From: Acidobacteriota bacterium
Lineage (GTDB): Bacteria; Acidobacteriota; Vicinamibacteria; Vicinamibacterales; UBA8438
Direction: 5' to 3'
NCBI GenBank assembly: GCA_026708265.1
Contig: JAPOVI010000030.1
Coordinates: 1 to 64,000, forward strand
DNA length: 64,000 nucleotides
Shown here piece after piece: positions 1-8,131 of this stretch. The translations under genes and the position numbers were made by a program. A model generated the notes under the pieces. The model had not been told where the DNA came from, made no database searches, and worked only from the letters and a program-made list of their open reading frames with translations. Position 1 is the first letter of the stretch. The number at the start of each line of letters is the position of its first letter.

Positions 1-2
1 CC

Positions 3-194
3 CTCGGCGCGACGGCCGTGGGCGTGGGGCGCCCCTACATCTTCGGCCTGGCCGCGTTCGGGCAGGCCGGCGTGGAGACGGCGCTCGACATCCTGGACAG
101 CGAGCTGCGGATGGTGATGCGGCAGGCCGGCACCCCCAGCCTCGCGCGCATCACGAAGTCCTACGTGCGCGATCGCCGGATGCAAGCCTGGTAG
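3..194 (+). CDS. FMN-dependent alpha-hydroxy-acid dehydrogenase (lactate dehydrogenase-like), C-terminal fragment (5' truncated by window)
   Basis: Frame 3 reads LGATAVGVGRPYIFGLAAFGQAGVETALDILDSELRMVMRQAGTPSLARITKSYVRDRRMQAW*, typical of the family C-terminus (VGRPYxxGLAxxGxxGVxxxLxxLxxEL). Confidence 0.8.
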   Translation, partial: LGATAVGVGRPYIFGLAAFGQAGVETALDILDSELRMVMRQAGTPSLARITKSYVRDRRMQAW

Positions 195-255
195 GTCCGG
201 CGGGTCACGGGGCCCCCGCCGCATCTGGAGCCAGCCGGTCGGGCGCCCCGCTCGT

Positions 256-642
256 TCATTCCGCTTTCCGGCGCCCGAGATGTGCGACGACCGCCTCCGC
301 CAGCAGGCCGGACCGCCCGCGCGGGCCGGCGGCCCGGTCGATGAGGGTGAGCAACCGGGAGGGCAGGGTGACGCTCACGCGGATCGCCTTTTCGCTCAGC
401 AGGCCATCGTCGAGCGGGACGGCGGCGACGATCCCGCCGTCCGGGTCGACTTCGCTGGAGGGTTCGGGGACAGGCTCCGCGGCCTCCAACACGTCCTCCA
501 CGTAGAGCGCAATCGCCTCGCGCGCGTTGGCCAGCGCTTCCGCCAGAGTGTCGCCGGCCGAGAAGCACCCTGGCAGATCTGGAACCGTTACCCCGCAGGG
601 ACCGTCCGGCCGGTCACGATGCACGACCACCAAGTACTCCAT
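256..642 (-). CDS. hicB: HicB family antitoxin
   Basis: MEYLVVVHRDRPDGPCGVTVPDLPGCFSAGDTLAEALANAREAIALYVEDVLE: HicB signature (VPDLPGCFSAGDTxxEAxxNAxEAI) followed by an RHH-like C-terminus; directly downstream of hicA. Confidence 0.9.
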   Translation of the reverse strand: MEYLVVVHRDRPDGPCGVTVPDLPGCFSAGDTLAEALANAREAIALYVEDVLEAAEPVPEPSSEVDPDGGIVAAVPLDDGLLSEKAIRVSVTLPSRLLTLIDRAAGPRGRSGLLAEAVVAHLGRRKAE

Positions 643-651
643 ACGTTCCCC

Positions 652-855
652 CTACGGCCTGCCCGTCCACTGCCAGCCGGCCTGTCGCCAGATGTTCCGC
701 AGCGTCCCGACCGGAACGTCCTTACGCGGGTGCGGAACGATGACGCGACCGGGGCGACCGGGACGGCGAAACAGGTGGTGGCTGCCGCTCACCCGCTTCA
801 ACTCCCAACCGTCGCGCTCCAACCGCTTGATCACCGCCGCGCTATCCATGTGCAT
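652..855 (-). CDS. hicA: HicA family mRNA interferase toxin (start could be 855 or 849)
   Basis: [59 protein letters not shown]: canonical HicA with GSHH catalytic motif. Confidence 0.92.
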   Translation of the reverse strand: MHMDSAAVIKRLERDGWELKRVSGSHHLFRRPGRPGRVIVPHPRKDVPVGTLRNIWRQAGWQWTGRP

Positions 856-865
856 ATAATATGCA
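851..865. promoter_or_regulatory. Inverted repeat TGCATA-TAA-TATGCA at the hicA 5' end, candidate autoregulatory operator
   Basis: Read directly: tgcatataatatgca; 6-bp arms with 3-bp spacer overlapping a TATAAT-like element. Confidence 0.5.
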
Positions 866-899
866 TAGTTGCGGCCGGTGTCGAGCCGCGGCGCCCGGT

Positions 900-1066
900 T
901 CGCCCCTGCTGGCCGGGGATCTGCGAGCTCCGCCCGGAAACCGATTGGAGGTCCTGAAGGGCGATCGCGACGGGCAACACAGCATACGCATCAACCGGCA
1001 ATGGCGGATCTGTTTCGATGGAGTGCGGAGAACGCTTTCGATGTCGAGATCGTGGACTATCACTGA
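900..1066 (+). pseudogene. HigB/RelE-family toxin remnant: N-terminally truncated and frameshifted
   Basis: Frame 861: [32 protein letters not shown]; it then continues only in frame 869: (F)[16 protein letters not shown]. Together these match the HigB C-terminal consensus with a 1-nt frame slip near 1012-1016. Lies immediately 5' of a higA-like gene. Confidence 0.7.
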
Positions 1067-1078
1067 CGGAACAACGAC

Positions 1079-1387
1079 ATGACGACCCTCGATGACGATC
1101 GGTTGCCGAACCCGCACCCGGGTGAGATTCTGCTGGAGGATTTCCTGAAGCCGATGCGGATCAACCAGTCCGAGCTGGCGCGCGCGATCGGCGTTCCACC
1201 CCGGCGTATCAACGAGGTGGTGCTGGGCAAGCGCGCCGTGACAGCGGAGACGGACCTGCTGCTCACGCGCTATTTCGGGCTGTCGGAAGGATTGTTCCTG
1301 AGGCTGCAAGCGACGCACGACCTGGAGAACGCGAAGCTGTCGCTGCGCGACCGGCTGATCGCGATCCGGCCGCGTGACGCCGGCTGA
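1079..1387 (+). CDS. higA: HigA family addiction-module antidote (XRE HTH)
   Basis: [75 protein letters not shown]: classical HigA/VapI. Confidence 0.9.
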   Translation: MTTLDDDRLPNPHPGEILLEDFLKPMRINQSELARAIGVPPRRINEVVLGKRAVTAETDLLLTRYFGLSEGLFLRLQATHDLENAKLSLRDRLIAIRPRDAG

Positions 1388-1546
1388 CGACCGACTCGTT
1401 GCGGCCGTCACGAGCCCGGTCGCTGGCGTGGGACCGGTACCGCGATCTGGCGGCGCTCCCCCGAGGAAAGGGTCAAGACGTGCAGGCGCGCGTCGATGCC
1501 GTGGCAACGGTAGCTCTCCGGGCAGCCTTCGGGCCAGCGGCCGTGC

Positions 1547-2230
1547 CTACTCGGGGGTCGAAGCCGTCTCTTCGTCGGCCAGAAGCTGCTCCATCTGCTC
1601 CTGTATGGCCTCGTGCGCCTGATCGAGCAGCAGAAGACGCCCGTTGAGCTGGTAGAGATCCTCCTTGAAGTCGAGAGGGTGCGCATCGGACGCTGCCCTG
1701 GCCAGCACCAGGCTGATGGAGTCGAGCATCAGGTCGCGGGCCCGCTCGTAGGCATCGAGTATGTCGTAGACCTGCGAGACTCGAATGATCCAGTCGTAGT
1801 CGAAGTACGGTGCGGCCTCGCTCGTCTGCGCCGTGCGCCAGGCGGCGGAGGAGACGTTCGGAAGGGCAAAGGAAATCTCGAAGCTACGGTCGCTGAAGAC
1901 GGGATCGGACTCGTCTTCGGCTCGCACGAACACCGCGATTCGCTGCAGGAGACTCCTCAGCGAGGGCTGACTGCTTCTGAATTCATCCAGATTCTCCTGC
2001 ATCTCCAGCTCGATCGCGGCACGCGCCGACGCGGCGAACTGCCGGAGCTGCCGCTCCTCCCGCCATTCCTCGACCCCGAACGCAACGAGGACGGCGAACA
2101 CCACCATGAGCGCCTCGGCCGCCATCGCCGCGAGATCCCAGCGCGTCCGTTGACCCGTGACTGCGGCGATGCCCCCGCGGACTGCCCCGTTGCTCATGAC
2201 AGAACGATATTCCGAAGCAGGCCGCGTCAC
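1547..2230 (-). CDS. Hypothetical protein with one N-terminal TM segment and helical extracytoplasmic domain
   Basis: ORF of 227 aa; WDLAAMAAEALMVVFAVLVAFGVEEWREERQ has a TM followed by charged helical sequence. Confidence 0.6.
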   Translation of the reverse strand: MTRPASEYRSVMSNGAVRGGIAAVTGQRTRWDLAAMAAEALMVVFAVLVAFGVEEWREERQLRQFAASARAAIELEMQENLDEFRSSQPSLRSLLQRIAVFVRAEDESDPVFSDRSFEISFALPNVSSAAWRTAQTSEAAPYFDYDWIIRVSQVYDILDAYERARDLMLDSISLVLARAASDAHPLDFKEDLYQLNGRLLLLDQAHEAIQEQMEQLLADEETASTPE

Positions 2231-2318
2231 CAGCCACGGTTGTGGCGGACGACTCAGCGCGGCGCTGTACCTCGGCTTCGCCGCCCCTGGCTGTTGCCGA
2301 AGCGGTCGGACCTGCCTC

Positions 2319-3356
2319 CTACTCCGCCAGGTGCCGCCGGAGGAAGGACAGGGTGCGCGGCCACGCGTCCTCCGTGGCCCGGCGATTGGCGTCCAGCCCT
2401 TCCTGGGCCTTCAGAAAGACGGTCGCCCCGTCGTAAACGATCGTCTCGAACGACTTCCCGGCTGCCGCCATCGCCGACTCCGCCCGCGGCAGCGTCGCGG
2501 CGGTCGGGAGGTCGCCGCCGTACAGGCCGAGCACCGGCGCGTCGATCCGGGCGTAGTCGGATTCCGCCTCCGGCGTCTCGCCGTAGAAGACGACCAGCGC
2601 ATCCAGCTCGGGGCGGTCCACCGCGTAGGCGAACGCGGCCGCTCCGCCCCAACTGAAACCGACCACGCCCAGGCGGCCGTCGGCGGCCGGGAGGCCGCGC
2701 GCCCAGGCTCCGACGGCGTCGAGCCAGCTCGTTCGTTCCCGCGGCTCGATGCGCGGCGCGGAGGGGAGGAACCCGCCGGGCCTCTCGCCCGCGAAGAGAT
2801 CCGGGGCGACCGCGAGGTATCCCTCGGCGGCCAGGGCGTCGGCGACGCTCCGCACCCAGTTCGAGAGCGCGTAGAGATCGTGGACGACCACCACGACCGG
2901 CGCCGGCGACCGCTCGGGGTACACGACCCAGGTGCGGATGGGCGCCGCGCTTCCGGGACGCGGGACGTCGACGAGCTCGGAACGCCGGGGCGACGCGGCG
3001 AGGTCGCCTCGCGAGGTGGCCCCGCTGGGCGGCAGATGCGGGGCGGAGACGGGGGCGGGACCCTCGCCGCGAACGATGACCCCCGCCACCGTGGACCAGG
3101 CGCCCACCTGCAGCAGGGCGACCACCAGGAGAGCGATGGCGCCGACGGCGAAGATGGGCGTGTTCCTCGGCATGTTCATGGCGTCCCTCCTGACCCGCGC
3201 CGCGGCTCGTGCGCAACAGGCCCCGATGCTCTGCCGCCAGAACCAGGCGGCCGACCGGCCGCGTTGCCATTCTTCGTGGAGATCGCCCACCAGCGGGTCG
3301 CACGAAGCGTCCAGCTTGCCGAGCAGCCAGGTCGCCAGCCGGGGCGGGCGCCTCAT
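2319..3356 (-). CDS. Dienelactone hydrolase family protein with N-terminal permease-prefix-like domain and TM
   Basis: ATG at 3356-3354. N-term MRRPPRLATWLLGKLDASCDPLVGDLHEEWQRGRSAAWFWRQ resembles the ADOP permease prefix; TM (AIALLVVALLQVGAWS); then DLH fold with VVVVHDLYALSNWVRSVADALAAEGYLAVAPDLF and GVVGFSWGGAAAF. Confidence 0.75.
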   Translation of the reverse strand: MRRPPRLATWLLGKLDASCDPLVGDLHEEWQRGRSAAWFWRQSIGACCARAAARVRRDAMNMPRNTPIFAVGAIALLVVALLQVGAWSTVAGVIVRGEGPAPVSAPHLPPSGATSRGDLAASPRRSELVDVPRPGSAAPIRTWVVYPERSPAPVVVVVHDLYALSNWVRSVADALAAEGYLAVAPDLFAGERPGGFLPSAPRIEPRERTSWLDAVGAWARGLPAADGRLGVVGFSWGGAAAFAYAVDRPELDALVVFYGETPEAESDYARIDAPVLGLYGGDLPTAATLPRAESAMAAAGKSFETIVYDGATVFLKAQEGLDANRRATEDAWPRTLSFLRRHLAE

Positions 3357-3688
3357 GTGCACGCCCGTTCCAACTGGGGCAGGCCCTGCCACAGCAGGGA
3401 GAGCGTCTCCCGCGTGGAACGGGCCTCGCGCACCCCCTCGGGGGTTGCCCGGAAGTAGCGCTTCGCGCGCCCTCCGCGCTCCGGCGTGGGATCGCCCAGC
3501 CGGGAGCTGACGAACCCCTTGCCCTCCAGGCGCTCCAGCGCGGCGTAGACGCTGCCCACGCCGACCTCCCGGCCGGTGCCGGCCTCGAGCGCGCGCACGA
3601 TCCGGGCGCCGTAGGCGGCTTCTCCCAGCCGGATCACGGCCAGCAGCACCATCAGCTCGAAGCTCCCGAGGACGGGGCGACCTGCCAT
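3353..3688 (-). CDS. PadR family transcriptional regulator
   Basis: GSFELMVLLAVIRLGEAAYGARIVRALEAGTGREVGVGSVYAALERLEGKGFVSSRLGDPTPERGGRAKRYFRATPEG: PadR winged helix. Stop overlaps the downstream ATG by 4 nt. Confidence 0.92.
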   Translation of the reverse strand: MAGRPVLGSFELMVLLAVIRLGEAAYGARIVRALEAGTGREVGVGSVYAALERLEGKGFVSSRLGDPTPERGGRAKRYFRATPEGVREARSTRETLSLLWQGLPQLERACT

Positions 3689-3746
3689 TTATTCAACCAT
3701 AGGGAATAAATGGCGGCCGCGCAAGCGGCGACGCGACGCTGATACG

Positions 3747-4397
3747 ATGCTGCGCTTGAACGCCTCGCCGCCGTCCTCGTCCCGAACCTCGACCGTCCTC
3801 GCATGGTCGCTGGCCGGACTCGCCGTCCCGCCGCTCGTCATCCTCCCCCACGAGCTCGGGCACTACCTGGTCCTTCTCGCCATGGACGTCCCGAATCTGG
3901 CCCTGCACTATGCATCGGTCTCCTGGGACTCGCGGGAGTTCTGGGAGGCTGTCCGTCGCGAGGACTACGCGACCGCCGCGGACATCGCCCCCATATGGGC
4001 CGTGGCGCTCTCCAATGCAGGCGGGCCGCTCGTCTCGTATGCCATGGTTGCGGGATGCTGCTACGCCTGCGCCCGGTGGCGTCCGCATGCCGTGCTGGTC
4101 GCCGTCGGCTACGGGTGCCCGCTCCGCGTGCTGGTCGGGGTCCAGCACGGCGTGCTGGTCCTGCTGGGTGGCAATCCGCCGGCCAGCTACGACGAGTTCA
4201 GAATCGCGGCGCTCACCGGAGTTCCCGTGCAGGTCTTCGTGGGGTTCGGTGTCGCCTTCGTCGGCGTCTCGGGCGCGTGGCTGGCGAAGTACCTGCCACG
4301 CGGTCGGCGCACTTTCGCGGTGACGTCGATGCTGGCGGGGGCGGTCTTCAGCGCGGTGCTGTACTTGGGCTACGTCGGCCCCTGGCTGCTGCCGTAG
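3747..4397 (+). CDS. Multipass membrane protein with HExxH motif (M50-like putative membrane metalloprotease)
   Basis: LAVPPLVILPHELGHYLVLLAMDVP: HELGH in a TM helix, several further hydrophobic helices. Confidence 0.55.
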   Translation: MLRLNASPPSSSRTSTVLAWSLAGLAVPPLVILPHELGHYLVLLAMDVPNLALHYASVSWDSREFWEAVRREDYATAADIAPIWAVALSNAGGPLVSYAMVAGCCYACARWRPHAVLVAVGYGCPLRVLVGVQHGVLVLLGGNPPASYDEFRIAALTGVPVQVFVGFGVAFVGVSGAWLAKYLPRGRRTFAVTSMLAGAVFSAVLYLGYVGPWLLP

Positions 4398-4408
4398 CGG
4401 TCTAACCT

Positions 4409-4792
4409 CTAACCAATGACGCGCAGGATCCCGGCCGTCAACGTGGCGGTGACGAGCACCGTCCCGACGATCCAGCGGATGAGGCGGGTCCTCACGTTCA
4501 CGACCTCGGTGCGCATCCCGGCGATCTGCGTCGAGAGCCGCGTGTCGAGGCCGCTGAGCTCGGCGCGCACATCGGCGACCTGCGTCGAGATTCGCGTGTC
4601 GAGCGTTGCGATCTGGGCGCGGACCTCCGCGACCTCCGCCCGCACCTCGGCCAGGCCAGCCTTGAACTGATCGGCCGAAACGTGATCGCCCTGCTCGACG
4701 CCCTGGCGGATGGCCTTGGCGATGACCTCGGCCTGGTCGCGCGCCACGCCGCCGGCCGTGAGTTGCTGGGTGACTGCGAGCGTGTCCAACAT
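4409..4792 (-). CDS. DUF1640/CCDC90-like coiled-coil membrane protein
   Basis: MLDTLAVTQQLTAGGVARDQAEVIAKAIRQGVEQ... heptad-like VRAEVAEVRAQIATLDTRISTQ repeats and C-terminal TM; in-frame ATG at 4792. Confidence 0.6.
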   Translation of the reverse strand: MLDTLAVTQQLTAGGVARDQAEVIAKAIRQGVEQGDHVSADQFKAGLAEVRAEVAEVRAQIATLDTRISTQVADVRAELSGLDTRLSTQIAGMRTEVVNVRTRLIRWIVGTVLVTATLTAGILRVIG

Positions 4793-4821
4793 GGTCTGCG
4801 AGAGTAGCACGCGAGGATAAG

Positions 4822-6462
4822 CTAGCGCTTGGACCTCCGGTTTCGCGACAAACAGCGTCGGGTGGCGGCTGCCGACGCTGCTTCGTTTCCGGTCAACCGA
4901 TTCCGGGACCGGGCACCCCGCGCCGCCGTTCGCCGCTGGCCGTCGCGGTCCCGACGTTCCCGCGGGAACGTCGGCGGCGGGTCTGCATCGCGCCGCGGGC
5001 GCCACAGCACCTCGATGGCCCAGGCGACGTCCAGCCGCTCGCCCCGCCACCGTGGCGCGGTCTCCGCGTCGATGCCGACCCCGGCGGCCGCCAGTCGGCG
5101 GTCCACCGGCGCCAGCGCCGGGCCGTCCCAGCCCGGGGCCAACGGAGCCTCCGGCAGCGGCCGCCCGTCGGGCCGCAGAAAGGTCACCGTGCCGCCGGCG
5201 TCCACCTGCACCCGGAAGCCGTCTTCGTGCACGGCCCGGTGGTGCCGGCGGCACAGAAGCACGAGATTCGCGAGCGCCGTCTCGCCGCCGTCGGCCCAGT
5301 GGCGCACGTGGTGAGCATCGCAGCGACGAGCCGCGCAGCCCGGAAAGCGGCACTGCCCGTCGCGCGCCGCCAGCGCCCGCCGCAGCGCGGGGGAGATGGT
5401 CCGCGTCCGGCGGCCAACGTCGAGAACGTCGCCGTCGGGGCCGTGTCGCATCGTGACGGTGGCGGAGTCGCAGGCGATGCGGCGGGCCGTCTCCTGCCCG
5501 ACGCGAATGCCGCCGTCCTCGGCCAGCGCCGCCTGGCTGCGCCGCGTGTCCGCGGAATCGGCGCGGTGCGCGTCTTCGCCGTCCGCGGCGTGCTCCGGGG
5601 TCTCCTGCGCCGCCTCTTCAGCCAGGGTCCCGGCGTCCACGTGCAGCACCACCTGGTAGCGATCGCCCGCCGTGCCGCGATCCAGCCCCCCCGCCAGCGC
5701 ACACTCGGCCAGCCGCCCCAGCGCGTCCGCCTGCCGCTGTCCGTGGCTCCGCTCCACACCGACCGCCTCATCCACCGCGTCCGTCCGTGCAGTCTCGCCG
5801 CCAGCCACTCCGGTCGCGTCGCCGTCCGCCGCCACCGCCGCCTCCAGCGCCCGCCGAAACACCGAACCCACCTCCGGCGTCAGCCGGCCCCGGACCACCA
5901 CCATGCCGTCGTCGTCCACCCACGTGCGCAACGAGCGGTCCGCCTGCCGCTGGTGCTCCTCGTCCCGCTCCGCCCGGTCGGTCTGCCGCCAGGCCCGCAC
6001 CACCCGCTCGACGTGCGCCGCCGTGCCCGCCAACGCCACGTCGAGCAGCGACTGCTCGGTCTCCGGCGTCGCCACCCGGGTGATGGCGCGCACCTTGGAG
6101 TAGGAGACTCGCCCCCGCCGCATCGCGTCGCTCACCTTCGGCAATTGCGCCAGCGCATGCGCGACCCGCACATGCTCGCGCGCCGGGCCCGGCTCCAGAC
6201 CGGTACGCCAGCTCAGCCAGACCGCGCAGGAGGCGAAGCCGGACCACGCGCCGGCCGCATCGAAGTCGCGAATCAGGACCAGCAGCTCATAGGTGGCGGC
6301 CTGGATACGAGAGGCGAGCTCGGCGATCCGGTCGCCGAGACTCTCGGCCTCGGCGGGGGAGACAGCGGGCGGCCCGGCCGGCGGCTGGGGCTCGTGCCCG
6401 ATGGATACGATGACCGGCGCCGCGGGCGGAGCAGAGGCGAAAGTCTGTTCGGCAGTGGGCAT
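4822..6462 (-). CDS. DUF222 / HNH endonuclease (13E12-like) protein
   Basis: N-term DUF222-like helices (LLVLIRDFDAAGAWSGFASCAVWLSWRTGLEPGPAREHVRVAHAL) and C-term HNH: CRFPGCAARRCDAHHVRHWADGGETALANLVLLCRRHHRAVHEDGF. Confidence 0.9.
   Translation of the reverse strand: MPTAEQTFASAPPAAPVIVSIGHEPQPPAGPPAVSPAEAESLGDRIAELASRIQAATYELLVLIRDFDAAGAWSGFASCAVWLSWRTGLEPGPAREHVRVAHALAQLPKVSDAMRRGRVSYSKVRAITRVATPETEQSLLDVALAGTAAHVERVVRAWRQTDRAERDEEHQRQADRSLRTWVDDDGMVVVRGRLTPEVGSVFRRALEAAVAADGDATGVAGGETARTDAVDEAVGVERSHGQRQADALGRLAECALAGGLDRGTAGDRYQVVLHVDAGTLAEEAAQETPEHAADGEDAHRADSADTRRSQAALAEDGGIRVGQETARRIACDSATVTMRHGPDGDVLDVGRRTRTISPALRRALAARDGQCRFPGCAARRCDAHHVRHWADGGETALANLVLLCRRHHRAVHEDGFRVQVDAGGTVTFLRPDGRPLPEAPLAPGWDGPALAPVDRRLAAAGVGIDAETAPRWRGERLDVAWAIEVLWRPRRDADPPPTFPRERRDRDGQRRTAARGARSRNRLTGNEAASAAATRRCLSRNRRSKR
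4951..4974. repeat. Perfect 24-bp palindrome CCGACGTTCCCGCGGGAACGTCGG
   Basis: Read directly; 12-bp arm fully reverse-complementary to the second half; lies in the 3' tail of the DUF222-HNH ORF. Confidence 0.85.
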
Positions 6463-6583
6463 ACCGTGTATTGTAACATGCTGATATACAGTTGTTTACA
6501 CTGCATCGCCCGGCACGTCCACGATCTCAGCAGGGCGAAAGTTGGCCGTGCTGCCGCACATGGAGCGTCGGGCGCCTCAACCG

Positions 6584-7009
6584 TCACCTGACGGCCATCC
6601 CTGCTGCGTCCGATCCGAGCGCCGGCAACAAGGACACTGCCCAAGCTGCCCACGCCCACCGCGGCGGAAGGATGATCCAACCATCCCGGTCGTCCCCGAC
6701 GGCAGTGAACTCGCCGGCGGCTACGGCCAGGGCGGTAAGTGCGCAAACGAACGCCGCTCGATCCTCGTGATCGTCGATATCGCATGGCTCACGAACGCAG
6801 TGCCGACGGCCGAGCCATTTGCGCGTGAGCCTATCGAGGGTCCCAACGTTGGCCAAGTGAGCGAAGTATCTGTCCGACCTCGCGCCACTCCCCAGCAAGC
6901 GACCCGGGTCTTCGACCATGCTCCCGAGGATTGCCCTGGTTTCCGGGGTCGCCCGGGCGAGCGGTGCCCGGGCCGATCGAAGCGCAATCGCCTGGCGAGC
7001 GCTTCCGCA
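6584..7009 (-). CDS. Possible hypothetical protein (start uncertain; N-terminal extension overlaps next gene)
   Basis: Frame reads RATPETRAILGSMVEDPGRLLGSGARSDRYFAHLANVGTLDRLTRKWLGRRHCVREPCDIDDHEDRAAFVCALTALAVAAGE..., protein-like composition but no recognised family. Confidence 0.3.
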   Translation of the reverse strand, partial: CGSARQAIALRSARAPLARATPETRAILGSMVEDPGRLLGSGARSDRYFAHLANVGTLDRLTRKWLGRRHCVREPCDIDDHEDRAAFVCALTALAVAAGEFTAVGDDRDGWIILPPRWAWAAWAVSLLPALGSDAAGMAVR

Positions 7010-7011
7010 AG

Positions 7012-7281
7012 CTAGCGTCGACGGGCCGGACTGACCCTGCGGCCGCGTCGAAACTGCACGTTGGGGAAGTGCTTCTTGGCGCACGCCGCGTCGATCTCGA
7101 GCTGGCTGACGAGCTTGCGAACCTGAAAGGACGGCATTGGGTCGTCCTTCGGAAGATGGTAGGTCTTCCCTTTGAACTGGATCACGCGCGAGTGTGTCGC
7201 CAACCTGATCGTCCAGCCCGGCGCGCATTTCGCGAGCATCTTCTTGATGGCGCTCAGGCGCACGGTCTTGGTGGGCGTCAT
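7012..7281 (-). CDS. Small protein, divergent HicA-like toxin candidate
   Basis: VRLSAIKKMLAKCAPGWTIRLATHSRVIQFKGKTYHLPKDDPMPSFQVRKLVSQLEID: helix - GW - TH - strand - LPK - P.xxVRKLxxQL pattern resembling HicA; 4-nt overlap with the upstream gene. Confidence 0.5.
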   Translation of the reverse strand: MTPTKTVRLSAIKKMLAKCAPGWTIRLATHSRVIQFKGKTYHLPKDDPMPSFQVRKLVSQLEIDAACAKKHFPNVQFRRGRRVSPARRR

Positions 7282-7796
7282 GCAGCTACCGCGTACCGAA
7301 CGTCCTGCGTGCGCCGCGTCTCAAGCGTTCCCTCGTCAGCCGTCGGAAGCGCCTCGATCACCTCGACCCACACGGATGTTTCCTCCTGAACGACCCGCGG
7401 AAGTCTCTCCTGCTCCATCGGCGTGCAGTCCAGCTTCCCGTCCTGGTTCTCGATCCAGAGGTCGACCCACTCCTTGCGAACCAGGCGGTCCGCATCCTCG
7501 AAGGCGGCGACCATCAAGCGGCGGAACTCGGCGAAGTCGTCGCACTCTTCGGCCTTGTCGAGGAGAATTCCGTGGAACAGCTTCTTGAGATTGTCGTTCG
7601 CCTCCTTCAGGGACGGACCACCGGCGGCGAACCACCCCGGCTCCGAACCGCTGAGCCAAAGGCTCCCGTCTGCAAGCTGTTCGGCAAGAACGCGGCTCGA
7701 ACAGACGACCCGCGCCGCGAATTGCTTGCCGGGCACGCGGCCTCGGTAGGTGAATACCAATGGCCACTTCTTCGTGCTACGCTTACGGGTACTCAT
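7278..7796 (-). CDS. Putative antitoxin partner (possible divergent HicB-like N-terminal half)
   Basis: ATG at 7796; GSLWLSGSEPGWFAAGGPSLKEANDNLKKLFHGIL vaguely recalls HicB (EPGxx..PxLxEAxxNxxxxI); coupled by ATGA overlap to the small downstream ORF. Confidence 0.5.
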   Translation of the reverse strand: MSTRKRSTKKWPLVFTYRGRVPGKQFAARVVCSSRVLAEQLADGSLWLSGSEPGWFAAGGPSLKEANDNLKKLFHGILLDKAEECDDFAEFRRLMVAAFEDADRLVRKEWVDLWIENQDGKLDCTPMEQERLPRVVQEETSVWVEVIEALPTADEGTLETRRTQDVRYAVAA

Positions 7797-7812
7797 TGCC
7801 GTAATCTGCTCC

Positions 7813-7834
7813 CTGTAACGTATTCCGCTTACAG
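7813..7834. promoter_or_regulatory. Inverted repeat CTGTAA-N10-TTACAG, candidate operator of the 7.0-7.8 kb pair
   Basis: Read directly in ctgtaacgtattccgcttacag, 17-38 bp upstream of the ATG at 7796. Confidence 0.45.
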
Positions 7835-8131
7835 CACTTTTCGATCCTTCAGAGCTGGACCGGAGTCGGCCGAGCCGACGATCGTACTCCGCGGATTCGG
7901 TCAAAATCAAACCGGCCCCTCGAGGCCGGAACCGCGGGTTGCCCCGAAGGGGGATCCGGCCCACCGAGCCAGCCTGGCACCCCCGTGGGCGCGGACGGAA
8001 TCGCCGCCAGCCGGGTGGACCCTGAGCATGCTGGCGAGCGTGATACTGTGGGGCAGCTCGACGTCTGGAGGAGCGTGACCGTGGCCAACCCGAGCGCCCC
8101 GCAGACCGACCGGCGCCCGTTGCCTCGCATC

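Noticed and set aside
1012-1016. Programmed -1 frameshift in HigB
   Set aside because: No canonical slippery heptamer and the N-terminal half is also missing, so decay is more likely.
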